Counted from the stretch's first letter, positions 32,104 to 41,207 are shown. The stretch is DNA of 64,000 nucleotides from Geodermatophilus normandii (GCF_003182485.1 NZ_QGTX01000001.1:1570001-1634000); one strand, 5' to 3'. Program-made: numbers and translations. The notes: generated by a model from the letters alone, not told the origin.

Positions 32104-34206
32104 GTGAGAGCAGCGCGGCCGGCGGACCGGACAGCATCCCCGGCAGAGGCCCGGGAGACGTCGGGCGCGACGACGGGCCTCGTCCTGGAGTACGTCCGCC
32201 AGCACGCCGGTGAGGCGGCGGTCGAGGACACCCTCCGCCGGGCCGGCGTGCCCTTCACCGCCGCCGAGCTGTCGCGGCCCTCGACCTGGACCAGCTACGA
32301 CACGCGGATCCGCCTGTTCACCGCCGCCACCGAGGTGCTGGGTGATCCCGGCGTCATGTTCCGCATCGGCGCGGACTCGCTGCGCACCGGGATGAACTCC
32401 TCCGTCGTCGTGCTGGTGCGCGCCATGGGCTCACCGCGCCAGGTCTACGCCCGCCTGCCGCGCGCGGTCGCCAACTTCACCACCACCTCCACCATGGAGG
32501 TGGTCGAGTCCGACGCCACCTCGGCGACGCTGCGGTACCGGCTGCACGAGGGCTACGTCCACTCGCGGCTGGACTGCGACTACGCGCGCGGCCTGATCAG
32601 CATGGTGCCGGCCATCTTCGGCCTGCCGCCGGCCCGCGTCGTCCACGAGGAGTGCGAGTCCTCCGGCGCGGCGGCCTGCGTCTACCACCTCTCCTGGGAC
32701 CGGCGGAGCCGCTGGTCGCGCCGGCGCGGCGGCCCGGCCTCGGCCGACCCGGAGCTGGCCGCCCTGCGCTCGCAGGTGCGCGGCCTGCAGGAGGCGGCCA
32801 CCGACCTGGTCGACGGCGAGGACCTGGAGACCGTCCTGCGCCGCATCGTCGACCGCGCCGCCGCCGCGGTCCTCGCCCCCGCCTACCTGCTCGCCGTCTC
32901 CGCGCCGCACGGCGGCGCCCCCCTCGTGCACAGCTCCGGCCTCGACCCCGCCGAGGTGCCGCTGCTGGTGGCGCGGCTGCTCGCCGGGAACGACCTCGGG
33001 CCGGGCGCGGTGACCGTCGACGTCGCCTCCGCCCGCCGGACCCACGGCCGGCTGGCCGCCCTCAACCGGCCCGGCCAGGGGGGGCTCGGCGACGAGCGGG
33101 CGATGCTCGCCGCCTACGCCGGCCACGCGGCGGCCGCCCTCGACCTCGTCCTCGCCCTCGAGGACAGCCGGTCGGAGGCCCGCCGGGCCGGCGCCCTGCT
33201 CGACCTCGCCCACGACCTGGCCCAGGCGGCCGAGGCGCGGGAGATCTGCGAGGTGGTGGCCGGGGCGCTGCCCCGCATCGTCGGCTGCGGCAGCTCCGGC
33301 GTGCTGCTCTGGGACCCCGCCGCAGGCGTCCTGCGGGCGGCGGCCTGCGCCGGCCTGCCGCCCGAGCAGGAGGCGGTCCTGCGGACCGCGACCCTGCGGG
33401 CCGGCGACGTCCCCGAGGTCTTCGGCATCCTCACCGACCGCGAGCCGCGGGTCATCAGCGCCGTCGGCGCCAGCGCCCCCATGCGGGACCTGCTCGCCGC
33501 GCTCCTGCTGACCGACGTCGTCGCCGTCCCCCTCCTCGCCGGGACGACCTTCCTCGGGGTGGTCACCGCGAGCTGGGCCGACGGCGAGGTCAGCGGCGCC
33601 CTCGACGCCGACGTCCTGGCCCGGCTGCGAGGTGTGGGCGACCAGGCCTCCACCGCCCTGCAGAAGGCCCGGCTGCTCGAGACCGTCCGGCACCAGGCCA
33701 GCCACGACGCCCTGACCGGCCTGCCCAACCGCGTGCTGTTCCGCGAGCGGCTGGCCGACGCGCTCGCCGCCGCCGCCCCGTCCGGGTCCGTCGGCGTGCT
33801 GTTCTGCGACCTCGACCGGTTCAAGGCGGTCAACGACAGCCTCGGTCACGCCGCCGGCGACGAGCTGCTGCGGCAGGTGTCGGCGCGGTTGCGCGCCGCC
33901 GTCCGCCCCGGCGACACCGTCGGGCGGCTCAGCGGGGACGAGTTCGCGGTGCTGCTCCCGCGGCTGGCGTCCCCGTCGGACGCCCAGGCCGTCGTGGGCC
34001 GCGTGGCGGCGGCGTTCGCCGAGCCGTTCCGCCTCGACGGCATCCCGGTGCCCATGGGCACGAGCACCGGCGTCGCCGTGCACACCGGGTGCGGCGAGGA
34101 CCCCTCGGCCACGGCCGAGCGGCTGCTGCGCGAGGCCGACACGGCGATGTACCGCCACAAGCACCGCGACCGCCCGCCGGCCCCGGCCCCCCGCCCCGCG
34201 GAGTAG
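32104..34206 (+). CDS. Multi-sensor diguanylate cyclase (V4R-like, GAF, GGDEF)
   Basis: A 700-residue signalling enzyme predicted to make c-di-GMP. Residues 20-200 form a sensor ending in CESSGAAACVYHLSW, reminiscent of V4R-type domains (tentative). A GAF region follows (about 225-350) and a second one (about 365-520). The GGDEF domain starts near 540 (HDALTGLPNRVLFRERL). The active-site loop reads SGDEF instead of GGDEF; Ser in this place is tolerated in some active enzymes. An I-site RxxD (RPGD) stands five residues before it, so product inhibition is possible. No EAL domain and no membrane segment. The GTG start is not supported by a strong ribosome binding site. Confidence 0.87.
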   Translation: MRAARPADRTASPAEARETSGATTGLVLEYVRQHAGEAAVEDTLRRAGVPFTAAELSRPSTWTSYDTRIRLFTAATEVLGDPGVMFRIGADSLRTGMNSSVVVLVRAMGSPRQVYARLPRAVANFTTTSTMEVVESDATSATLRYRLHEGYVHSRLDCDYARGLISMVPAIFGLPPARVVHEECESSGAAACVYHLSWDRRSRWSRRRGGPASADPELAALRSQVRGLQEAATDLVDGEDLETVLRRIVDRAAAAVLAPAYLLAVSAPHGGAPLVHSSGLDPAEVPLLVARLLAGNDLGPGAVTVDVASARRTHGRLAALNRPGQGGLGDERAMLAAYAGHAAAALDLVLALEDSRSEARRAGALLDLAHDLAQAAEAREICEVVAGALPRIVGCGSSGVLLWDPAAGVLRAAACAGLPPEQEAVLRTATLRAGDVPEVFGILTDREPRVISAVGASAPMRDLLAALLLTDVVAVPLLAGTTFLGVVTASWADGEVSGALDADVLARLRGVGDQASTALQKARLLETVRHQASHDALTGLPNRVLFRERLADALAAAAPSGSVGVLFCDLDRFKAVNDSLGHAAGDELLRQVSARLRAAVRPGDTVGRLSGDEFAVLLPRLASPSDAQAVVGRVAAAFAEPFRLDGIPVPMGTSTGVAVHTGCGEDPSATAERLLREADTAMYRHKHRDRPPAPAPRPAE

Positions 34207-34215
34207 CGCCCACTC

Positions 34216-34246
34216 GGGACGAGACCGCGTCCACGGCGGTCGTCCC
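34216..34246 (+). terminator. Hairpin after the diguanylate cyclase gene
   Basis: Inverted repeat (gggacgagaccgc / gcggtcgtccc, with a two-base bulge) starting 10 nt after the stop codon. Confidence 0.45.
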
Positions 34247-34290
34247 GACTCCGGGGACGACCGTCAGCGCGTGCCGGTCACCAGGCGACG

Positions 34291-35130
34291 TCAGTCGCGG
34301 AGGCGGGCCCGGAGGGCGGCCTGCTCGCGGGCGCCGAAGCCGTGCTCCTCGAGCCAGCCGAGCGGCCCGCCGTGCCGCTCCCGCAGGATCTCCAGCAGCC
34401 GGCGCATGGTCTCCGCCCGCGGCGTGTGGACGGCGACCTCGCGGCGGGTCATGTCCTCGGCGTAGGTGGGCGACTGCCGCAGCTTGGCCACCAGCGCCTC
34501 GATGACCTCGGCGGTCATCGCGTAGTCGGCGACGATCTCCTCGTCGGGCACCCCGGCCGCGGCCAGCGCGAACATCGCGACGACGCCGGTCCGGTCCTTG
34601 CCGGCCGCGCAGTGCACGACCGCCGCGCCGTCCCCGGACGCGATCGTCCGCAGCGCGGCCAGCACGTTCTCGGGCCGGTGGTGCAGGTAGCCGAGGTAGG
34701 AGCGCACCGCCGGCGGCTCGACCTCGTCGGCCTCGGTGGTCTGCCGCGGGAGCACCGTCTCGGCCCAGTCGGCCGGCAGCTCGGGGACCTCGTCCTCCTC
34801 GACGGCGAAGACGTCGGTGTGGTGGCCCCGCTCGGGCAGCAGGCTGAAGTGGCGGTGCGTGACGCCCTCGACCCCGCGCAGCGGCCCGCGTCCCTCGAGC
34901 AGCACCTCGGCCGTCGTGCGCAGGTCGATGACGTCGCGCAGGTGCAGGTCCTCCACCAGGCGCCGGACGTCGTCGTCGCTGAGGGTCTGCAGGTTGTCGC
35001 TGCGCAGGACGCGGCCGAAGGCGGTCGTGCCACCGTCGGTGGTGGGCAGGCCGCCCAGGTCGCGCGTGTTCGTCGTGCCGTCGAGTCGCAGCCAGCGGCC
35101 GGTGCGCAGGTCGGAGGGGGTCGAGGTCAC
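34291..35130 (-). CDS. Tyrosine-protein phosphatase (PtpB-like)
   Basis: A 279-residue atypical tyrosine/serine or lipid phosphatase. The P-loop is HCAAGKDRTG with catalytic Cys174 (CX5R), and the N-terminus has NTRDLGGLPTTDGG and the DLRTTAEVL segment, the pattern of the actinobacterial PtpB family. The K-D in the P-loop is characteristic of the triple-specificity group. The GTG at 35130 is preferred because TACCGT lies 6 nt upstream (leaderless type); the longer frame upstream is antisense to the ABC promoter. Cytoplasmic, no signal peptide. Confidence 0.88.
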   Translation of the reverse strand: MTSTPSDLRTGRWLRLDGTTNTRDLGGLPTTDGGTTAFGRVLRSDNLQTLSDDDVRRLVEDLHLRDVIDLRTTAEVLLEGRGPLRGVEGVTHRHFSLLPERGHHTDVFAVEEDEVPELPADWAETVLPRQTTEADEVEPPAVRSYLGYLHHRPENVLAALRTIASGDGAAVVHCAAGKDRTGVVAMFALAAAGVPDEEIVADYAMTAEVIEALVAKLRQSPTYAEDMTRREVAVHTPRAETMRRLLEILRERHGGPLGWLEEHGFGAREQAALRARLRD

Positions 35131-35136
35131 GCCCCG

Positions 35137-35142
35137 ACGGTA
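35137..35142 (-). promoter_or_regulatory. -10 element, probable leaderless promoter of the phosphatase gene
   Basis: Minus-strand TACCGT 6 nt upstream of the GTG at 35130. Confidence 0.45.
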
Positions 35143-35212
35143 CGGCGCGCGGCCGGGGGGTGGCGGGACGGCCACGGGCGACCGGCGGACCCGGCCGGGG
35201 GCGGGGCGTCTC

Positions 35213-35231
35213 GTGTGGTGCGGCTCCACAC
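35213..35231. promoter_or_regulatory. Inverted repeat upstream of the liv-type operon
   Basis: GTGTGG and CCACAC separated by 7 nt, about 55 bp upstream of the proposed -10 of the ABC operon. Candidate operator. Confidence 0.35.
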
Positions 35232-35284
35232 CCTTACGAGTGGCTGTGGTGGGGACCGACATGGGCAGTGGCGAAGTGGCTCCC

Positions 35285-35304
35285 TACCGTGTGGTCCAGA
35301 CCAC
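35285..35304 (+). promoter_or_regulatory. -10 element plus palindrome of the liv-type operon
   Basis: TACCGT (35285-35290) is directly followed by the perfect palindrome GTGGTC-CA-GACCAC (35291-35304), which would sit at the transcript start. The leader to the ATG at 35363 would be about 65 nt. Confidence 0.5.
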
Positions 35305-35362
35305 GCCGGACGGGATCGTCCGGAGTACCCCGTGCACCGTCGCACACGCCGAGGAGCCACCC

Positions 35363-36583
35363 ATGTCGCGTTCCCGCCACCGGTCCCGGACCGCCGTCCT
35401 CGCCACGGGGGCCGCGCTGGCCCTGTCGGTCGCCGCCTGCGGCAGCCCCACCGCCGCCTCCTCGGGAGGCGGCGGCGGGGAGTCCGGCGGGGAGGGCGAC
35501 CCGATCCGCGTCGGGCTGGTGTACTCGGCCACCGGGCCGCTGGCCACCTACGGCGAGCAGTACCTGCAGGGCTTCGAGGCCGGCCTGGACTACGCCACCG
35601 ACGGCTCGGGCGAGGTCGACGGCCGGACGATCGAGGTGGTCGAGCGCGACGACGCCGGAGACCCCGCCAAGGCCGTCGCCGAGGCGACCGACCTCATCGG
35701 TCAGGGCGTGCAGGTCCTCGCCGGCTCCACCGCCTCCGGTGTGGCCACCCAGGTCGCGCCGCTGGCCGAGCAGAACGACGTGCTGTTCATCTCCGGGCCC
35801 GCCGCCACCGACGCCGTCACCGGGGTCAACGACAACACCTTCCGCTCCGGCCGGCAGACCTACCAGGACATCCTCACCGCGGAGTCCTTCATCGGGGACG
35901 CGCAGGGGAAGACCGTGCTGGTCTTCGCCCAGGACAGCGCGTTCGGGCAGGCCAACGTCGGTGCCGTCACCGCCGTCCTCGGCGGGGCGGGCGCCACGGT
36001 CACCCCGCTGCTGGTCCCGGCCAGCGCCACCGACCTCACCCCCTTCGCCTCGCAGGCCCGGGACGCCGGTGCCGACCTGGTCTTCGTCGCCTGGGCGGGG
36101 GAGACCGCGCCGGCCATGTGGCAGGCGATGGGCCAGCAGGGCGTCCTGGACTCGACGACGGTCGTCACCGGCCTCGACATCCGCGCCAGCTACGCCACCT
36201 ACGGCGCCCAGGCCACGCAGATCGACTACCTCTCGCACTACTTCGCCGAGGCCGCCGACAACGAGGTCAGCCAGGCGATGACCGAGCGGGTCGAGGAGGC
36301 CGGCGGCACCGTCGACCTGTTCACCCCCGACGGCTTCACCGCCGCCCAGATGGTCGTGCGCGCGCTCCAGGAGGGTGGTGACGACGTCAGCGCGATGATC
36401 GACGCGCTCGAGGGCTGGCAGTTCGACGGCGTCAAGGGCCAGCTGACCATCCGCGAGGAGGACCACGCGCTCCTGCAGCCGATGTTCCAGGCGCGGCTGG
36501 AGGAGCAGGGCGGCGAGCTCGTCCCGGTCGTCGTCGACACCCTCGACCCGGAGGCCACCGCGCCGCCGGTCGCCACCGCCTGA
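35363..36583 (+). CDS. ABC transporter substrate-binding lipoprotein (branched-chain amino acid type)
   Basis: A 406-residue exported solute receptor of the type 1 periplasmic-binding fold (Peripla_BP_6, LivJ/LivK-like). The lipobox LSVAAC ends the 25-residue signal peptide, followed by a Ser/Gly linker. Family segments are RVGLVYSATGPLATYG and VQVLAGSTASGVATQVA. It opens a five-gene operon with two ATPases and two permeases. The ligand may be branched-chain amino acids, amides, or another small carboxylate; it cannot be settled from sequence. ATG at 35363 with GAGGAG upstream. Confidence 0.9.
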   Translation: MSRSRHRSRTAVLATGAALALSVAACGSPTAASSGGGGGESGGEGDPIRVGLVYSATGPLATYGEQYLQGFEAGLDYATDGSGEVDGRTIEVVERDDAGDPAKAVAEATDLIGQGVQVLAGSTASGVATQVAPLAEQNDVLFISGPAATDAVTGVNDNTFRSGRQTYQDILTAESFIGDAQGKTVLVFAQDSAFGQANVGAVTAVLGGAGATVTPLLVPASATDLTPFASQARDAGADLVFVAWAGETAPAMWQAMGQQGVLDSTTVVTGLDIRASYATYGAQATQIDYLSHYFAEAADNEVSQAMTERVEEAGGTVDLFTPDGFTAAQMVVRALQEGGDDVSAMIDALEGWQFDGVKGQLTIREEDHALLQPMFQARLEEQGGELVPVVVDTLDPEATAPPVATA

Positions 36584-36606
36584 CCGGTCCGGCGAGGACG
36601 GCGAGC

Positions 36607-37404
36607 GTGACCACCTCCCTCCCCGCCCCGGCACCGGCCGCCCGCCCCGCGGGCGAGCCGGTGCTGCGGGTGGCCGGCCTGACCTGCGCCATCGGCGGCG
36701 CGGTCATCGTCTCCGACGTCTCCCTCGACGTCGCCCCCGGCGAGTTCGTCGCCGTCATCGGCCCGAACGGGGCGGGCAAGACCTCGCTGTTCAACCTGCT
36801 CTCGGGCCTGCTCCCGGTCACCTCCGGGACGATCACCCTCGACGGCACGGACGTCACCGCGGCCAGCCCGGCCGCGCGGGCCCGCCGCGGCCTGGGCCGG
36901 ACCTTCCAGTCCTCGTCGGTGTTCGCGGGCCTCGGCGTCCGGGAGAACGTGCGCCTGGCCGCGCAGGCCCGCCTCGGCGGCAGCCTGCGCCCGTGGCAGC
37001 GGGTGCGACCCTCCGACCGGGCCTTCGAGGTGGCCGAGCGGGCGCTCGGCCGCGTGGGTCTCGCCGCCCGCGGCGACGCGCTCGCCGGGTCCCTCTCCCA
37101 CGGCGACAAGCGCAAGCTCGAGCTGGCGATCCTGCTGGCCACCGACCCCGCCGTCGTGCTGCTCGACGAGCCGATGGCCGGGGTCAGCACCGAGGAGGTC
37201 GGCGGCCTCACGCAGGTCATCGCCGACGTCCACCGCGAGGAGGGCCGGACGGTGCTGATGGTCGAGCACCACATGGACGTGCTGCTGGGCCTCGCCGACC
37301 GGGTCGCGGTCATGCACCACGGCTCGCTGCTCGCACTCGACACCCCCGCGCGGGTCACGGCCGACCCCGCCGTCCAGGAGGCCTACCTGGGGGACCAGCT
37401 GTGA
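36607..37404 (+). CDS. livG: Branched-chain amino acid type ABC transporter ATPase (LivG-like)
   Basis: A 265-residue nucleotide-binding subunit. Walker A GPNGAGKTSL near residue 58, a LivG-specific insert around RGLGRTFQSSSVFAGLGVRENV, a signature of the form LSHGDKRKLELA (canonical LSGGQ changed to LSHGD, usual in LivG), and Walker B VVLLDEPMAG. The C-terminal helix VQEAYLGD is the LivG hallmark. The stop overlaps the livF start in GTGA. Confidence 0.93.
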   Translation: MTTSLPAPAPAARPAGEPVLRVAGLTCAIGGAVIVSDVSLDVAPGEFVAVIGPNGAGKTSLFNLLSGLLPVTSGTITLDGTDVTAASPAARARRGLGRTFQSSSVFAGLGVRENVRLAAQARLGGSLRPWQRVRPSDRAFEVAERALGRVGLAARGDALAGSLSHGDKRKLELAILLATDPAVVLLDEPMAGVSTEEVGGLTQVIADVHREEGRTVLMVEHHMDVLLGLADRVAVMHHGSLLALDTPARVTADPAVQEAYLGDQL

Positions 37405-38144
37405 GCGCCGACCGGCCGGTGCTGCTCCGGCTGTCCGACGTGCACGTGCGGCTGTCGGGGTCGCACGTCCTGCAGGGGGTGGACCTCACCGTCCGCCGCG
37501 GCGGGGTGACCGCGCTGCTGGGCCGCAACGGTGCCGGCAAGACGACGACGGTCAAGTCGGTGCTGGGGCTGGTGCCCTCGACCGGCACGATCGAGCTGAC
37601 CGACGCCGGCGGGCGGGTGCACCGGCTCTCGGGCCGGCGCACCCACGAGGTGGTCCGGCTCGGCGTCGGCTACGCGCCCGAGGACCGCGAGGTCTTCGGC
37701 GGGCTGACGGTGGCCGAGAACCTCACGCTGGCCGAGCGGCGGGACTCCGCGCACCACCCCGACCGCGTGTACGAGCTGTTCCCCGAGCTCGCGAAGCGCA
37801 GCCGGCAGCTGGCCGGGACGCTCTCGGGCGGCCAGCAGCAGATGGTGGCCATCGCCCGGCTGCTGCTCAACGACAACCAGCTGCTGCTCGTGGACGAGCC
37901 GACCAAGGGCCTGGCGCCGCTGCTGGTGGCCGAGGTCGCCGACGTGCTCGCCCGGGTCGCCGAGGAGGTGACGGTGCTGCTCGTCGAGCAGAACCTGTCC
38001 GTGGTGCGCCGCATGGCCACCGACGCCGTCGTCGTCGACCAGGGGCGGGCGGTGTGGAGCGGCTCGGCGACCGAGCTCATGGCCGACGCCGACCGCACCC
38101 GCGAGCTGCTGGGCGTCGCCACGAGCGGAGGTGCGCACGCATGA
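37401..38144 (+). CDS. livF: Branched-chain amino acid type ABC transporter ATPase (LivF-like)
   Basis: A 247-residue second nucleotide-binding subunit. Walker A GRNGAGKTTT, LivF-type YAPEDREVFGGLTVAENL, signature LSGGQQQMVAIAR and Walker B LLLVDEPTKGLAPL. Both its start (GTGA with livG) and its stop (ATGA with livH) overlap neighbours, so the operon is translationally coupled. Confidence 0.93.
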   Translation: MSADRPVLLRLSDVHVRLSGSHVLQGVDLTVRRGGVTALLGRNGAGKTTTVKSVLGLVPSTGTIELTDAGGRVHRLSGRRTHEVVRLGVGYAPEDREVFGGLTVAENLTLAERRDSAHHPDRVYELFPELAKRSRQLAGTLSGGQQQMVAIARLLLNDNQLLLVDEPTKGLAPLLVAEVADVLARVAEEVTVLLVEQNLSVVRRMATDAVVVDQGRAVWSGSATELMADADRTRELLGVATSGGAHA

Positions 38145-39025
38145 GCACGGTCGTGCTCCTCACCGTCACGGGACTGGGCCTGGCGGCGCTGTACTTCCTC
38201 GTCGCCTCGGGCCTCTCGCTGATCTTCGGGCTGATGGGCGTGCTCAACTTCGCCCACGGCGCGTTCCTCACCATCGGCGCCTACGGCACCTGGTGGGCCT
38301 CGGAGAACCTGCCCGGCGCCGGGTCGGGCGGATGGGGCTTCGCCCTCGCCGTCGCCTTCGGGGTCGCCGTCGGCACGGTCGTCGCCGCGCTGATCGAGCT
38401 GCTGCTCATCCGCCCGCTCTACGAGCGGCACATCGAGCAGGTGCTGGTCACCGTGGGCCTGAGCCTGGCGCTGGTCGCGCTCGTGCGGGCCATCTGGGGC
38501 GCCGACCCGCGGCCGTTCCCCGCGCCGGCGTGGGCCGAGGACACGACGTCGGTGCTCGGGGCCAGCGTGCCCAACGACCGGTTCCTGCTGATCGGCAGCG
38601 CCGTGGTCGTGCTGCTCGCGGTGCTGGCCTTCCTCCGCTACACCCGCTTCGGCCTGGTCATCCGCGCCGGCGTGGAGAACCGGTCGATGGTCACGGCGCT
38701 CGGCATCGACGTCCGGCGGGCGTTCACGCTGGTCTTCGCCCTGGGCGGCGCGTTCGCGGCCCTGGCCGGCGCGCTCGGCGGCGTCTACCTCGGCTCGATC
38801 TCGCCGGGCCAGGGCACCTCGCTGCTGATCTTCGCCTTCATCGTCGTCGTCATCGGCGGGATGAGCTCGATCACCGGCGCCGCGGTGGCCGCGGTCCTCG
38901 TCGGGCTGGTGCAGCAGTTCGCCAACTACTACGCGGCCAGCGGGGTGGGCGACCTGTCGGTCGTCCTGCTGCTCGCCGTCGTCCTGCTGACCCGCCCGGG
39001 CGGGCTGACTGCGAGGGTGGCATGA
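38141..39025 (+). CDS. livH: Branched-chain amino acid type ABC permease (LivH-like)
   Basis: A 294-residue permease with about eight hydrophobic segments. Family signature GLSLIFGLMGVLNFAHGAF near residues 24-42, and RYTRFGLVIRAGVENRSMV plus ALGIDVRRAF in the cytoplasmic loop that contacts the ATPases. The ATG overlaps livF in ATGA and the stop overlaps livM in ATGA. Confidence 0.93.
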   Translation: MSTVVLLTVTGLGLAALYFLVASGLSLIFGLMGVLNFAHGAFLTIGAYGTWWASENLPGAGSGGWGFALAVAFGVAVGTVVAALIELLLIRPLYERHIEQVLVTVGLSLALVALVRAIWGADPRPFPAPAWAEDTTSVLGASVPNDRFLLIGSAVVVLLAVLAFLRYTRFGLVIRAGVENRSMVTALGIDVRRAFTLVFALGGAFAALAGALGGVYLGSISPGQGTSLLIFAFIVVVIGGMSSITGAAVAAVLVGLVQQFANYYAASGVGDLSVVLLLAVVLLTRPGGLTARVA

Positions 39026-40170
39026 GCCGGAAGCTGACGCGGCTGGCGCCGCTGGTCGTGCTCGTCGTCCTGGCGGTGCTGCCGTTCTCGACGCTGCAGG
39101 TGCCGGGCCTGTTCGACGGCGTCCTCAACAGCCCGGGCACCCTGCAGCTGCTGGCGCTGTGCCTGCTCTTCGGGGGGGTCGCGCTGTCCTACGACCTGCT
39201 GTTCGGTTTCACCGGCCTGCTGTCGTTCGGGCACGCGCTCTACTTCGCGGCCGGCACCTACGTGGCCAACCTGGCGCTCACCCAGCTCGGCTGGGGCCTG
39301 GGGGCGGCACTGGCGCTGACCACGGCGGTGGGCGTCGTGCTGCCGCTGCTGGTCGGTGGGGTGGCGCTGCGGGTGTCGGGCATCGCCTTCTCGATGGTCA
39401 CGCTGGCCATCGCGCAGGTCGGGTCGATCGTGGTGCTGCGCGACCCCGGCGGCCTGACCGGCGGTGAGGAGGGCCTGGCGCTGGACCGCTCGAACGTGCC
39501 CGACGCGTTCGTCGGCGTCCTCAACACCGTCAACCTCTACTGGCTGGCGCTGGCCTACCTGGCCCTCGTCTACGTGGTCGTGGCGTGGGTGACCGGCTCG
39601 CGGGCCGGGCGGGTGTGGCAGGCGATCCGGGAGAACGAGCGCCGCGTCGAGGTGCTGGGACTGCGGCCCTACCCGTTCAAGCTCGTCGTCTTCGCCCTCG
39701 CCGGGCTGCTCGCCGCGCTCGGCGGGGTGGTGCACCTGCTGCTGCTCGGCGGGTCCACCCCCCGCACGACGACCGCCGACTTCACCCTCGGCCTGCTGGT
39801 GATGGTCGTGCTCGGCGGTGCGGGCAGCCGCTGGGGGGCGGTGCTCGGCGGCGTGCTCTACACCTACCTCGACAGCCGGCTCACCGACCTGGCGTCCTCG
39901 GCCGCGGTGCAGGACCTGCCGGCGTGGCTGCGGGTGCCGCTGTCGGAGCCGCTGTTCCTGCTCGGGTCGCTGTTCGTGCTGGTCGTCTTCTTCGTCCCGG
40001 GCGGCATCGCGGGCCTGGTCGCCCGGCTGCGCGAGCGCCGCGCCGGCCGCCGTCCCGGCGCACCGGCCGGCGGGGCCACGCCGCCGCCGGGCCGGGTGGT
40101 GGAGCAGCTGCGGGAGACGGCGTCGCGCGGGGTGGGCGTCGGCGCGGGCGGCCCCCGCGACGGCGTCTGA
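39022..40170 (+). CDS. livM: Branched-chain amino acid type ABC permease (LivM-like)
   Basis: A 382-residue permease with about ten hydrophobic segments. Family stretches are YDLLFGFTGLLSFGHALYFA near 57, GVALRVSGIAFSMVTLAIAQ, AIRENERRVEVLG and GGAGSRWGAVLGG. A 50-residue hydrophilic tail (RLRERRAGRRPG onward) extends beyond the last membrane segment and is longer than usual. Last gene of the operon; a repeat-rich region follows. Confidence 0.93.
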   Translation: MSRKLTRLAPLVVLVVLAVLPFSTLQVPGLFDGVLNSPGTLQLLALCLLFGGVALSYDLLFGFTGLLSFGHALYFAAGTYVANLALTQLGWGLGAALALTTAVGVVLPLLVGGVALRVSGIAFSMVTLAIAQVGSIVVLRDPGGLTGGEEGLALDRSNVPDAFVGVLNTVNLYWLALAYLALVYVVVAWVTGSRAGRVWQAIRENERRVEVLGLRPYPFKLVVFALAGLLAALGGVVHLLLLGGSTPRTTTADFTLGLLVMVVLGGAGSRWGAVLGGVLYTYLDSRLTDLASSAAVQDLPAWLRVPLSEPLFLLGSLFVLVVFFVPGGIAGLVARLRERRAGRRPGAPAGGATPPPGRVVEQLRETASRGVGVGAGGPRDGV

Positions 40171-40196
40171 GCCCGACGCCGCACACCACCAGGTGA

Positions 40197-40300
40197 GCTG
40201 ATCGTGCGGCGTCCTGGCTCACCGTCGGCGGTGAGCCAGGACGCGCCACGGTGAGCCAGGACGCCGCGCCGGGGTGACCAGGACGCGCTGGGGTGACCAG
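40197..40300. repeat. Dispersed palindromic intergenic repeat (copy 1), also likely terminator
   Basis: Begins with CTGATCGTGCGGC, then a perfect 13-bp hairpin (gtcctggctcacc / ggtgagccaggac, 40211-40242, 6-nt loop), then degenerate tandem copies of GGTGAGCCAGGACGC at 40250, 40272 and 40291. An 18-bp core (40212-40229) is identical to 54614-54631. It lies between the convergent livM and 40317 genes and may also terminate both. Confidence 0.75.
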
Positions 40301-40316
40301 GGCGCCGCGCGGTGCG

Positions 40317-41195
40317 CTAGGGCGCGAGCAGGGCGTCGCAGACGTCGACGAGGCGCTGCCGCAGCGGAACGGCGCGGTCGGCGAACCCCCGCTGGGCGAC
40401 GACGTAGGCGGCCTTGCCCTCCGGCGTCTCGATCGGCACCGGTGCGTAGCCGTGGTCGCGCAGGTCGTAGGGCGAGGCCCGCATGTCGAGCTCGCGCACC
40501 TCGACGGCGAGCGCGAAGCAGTCGGCGACGAGCTCGCCGGGCACCGCGGGGGAGAGCTTGTAGGCCCACTTGTAGAGGTCCATCGTCGCGTGCAGGCAGC
40601 CGGGCTGCTCCATCGCGACCTGCGTCTCCCGCGTCGGCCGCAGCCGGTTGAACCCGACGGCCGACGGCGTGAAGAACCGGAACGCGTCGAAGTGGCTGCA
40701 CCGGATCGGGTGCGACTCCACGACGGCGTCGGTGCCCGCCTGTCCCAGCCGCAGCGGGACCGCGTGCCGCCGCTCGCCGGCGCGGTGCACCATGGCCCAC
40801 TCGTGCAGCCCGAAGCAGCCGGTGTGCGCCGGCCGCGACGCCGTGGCGGCCAGGAGGTCCCGCACGAACCGCACCGTGGGCGCGCGCTCGGCCAGGTAGG
40901 AGCCGACGTCGAGGCGGACCGACCCGTCGTCGCCGGTCGCGTACCAGCGCCACGCGGCGTGCGGCGCCGGGCCGTCCGCCGACGGCGCGAGCGCGACGCC
41001 GGGGCCCGGGTGCCAGCGCCGCAGCCGCGACGGCGTCTCGGAGTAGTAGGTGAAGAGGAAGTCGAGCACCGGGTGCGACTCCCCGCGCCGGCGCCGCTCG
41101 CCGTGCGGCGCCGTCCACCGCTCGACGCGCGCCCCGTGCGCGGCCGCCCGTGCCGTCCACTCGGCCGCCGGCAGGCAGGGGAGGACGGTGGTCAC
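40317..41195 (-). CDS. Conserved actinobacterial protein annotated as 3-methyladenine DNA glycosylase
   Basis: A 292-residue cytosolic protein. The stretches HPVLDFLFTYYS, RRWHPGPGVAL, CFGLHEWAMVH and HATMDLYKWAYKL are well conserved in an actinobacterial family that databases commonly label 3-methyladenine DNA glycosylase; I recall this label but see no classical HhH-GPD or AlkA/Tag motif here, so the enzymatic assignment is weak. The GTG at 41195 has TACCCT 6 nt upstream (leaderless type). Confidence 0.6.
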   Translation of the reverse strand: MTTVLPCLPAAEWTARAAAHGARVERWTAPHGERRRRGESHPVLDFLFTYYSETPSRLRRWHPGPGVALAPSADGPAPHAAWRWYATGDDGSVRLDVGSYLAERAPTVRFVRDLLAATASRPAHTGCFGLHEWAMVHRAGERRHAVPLRLGQAGTDAVVESHPIRCSHFDAFRFFTPSAVGFNRLRPTRETQVAMEQPGCLHATMDLYKWAYKLSPAVPGELVADCFALAVEVRELDMRASPYDLRDHGYAPVPIETPEGKAAYVVAQRGFADRAVPLRQRLVDVCDALLAP

Positions 41196-41201
41196 CGGAC
41201 C

Positions 41202-41207
41202 AGGGTA
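41202..41207 (-). promoter_or_regulatory. -10 element, probable leaderless promoter
   Basis: Minus-strand TACCCT 6 nt upstream of the GTG at 41195. Confidence 0.45.
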
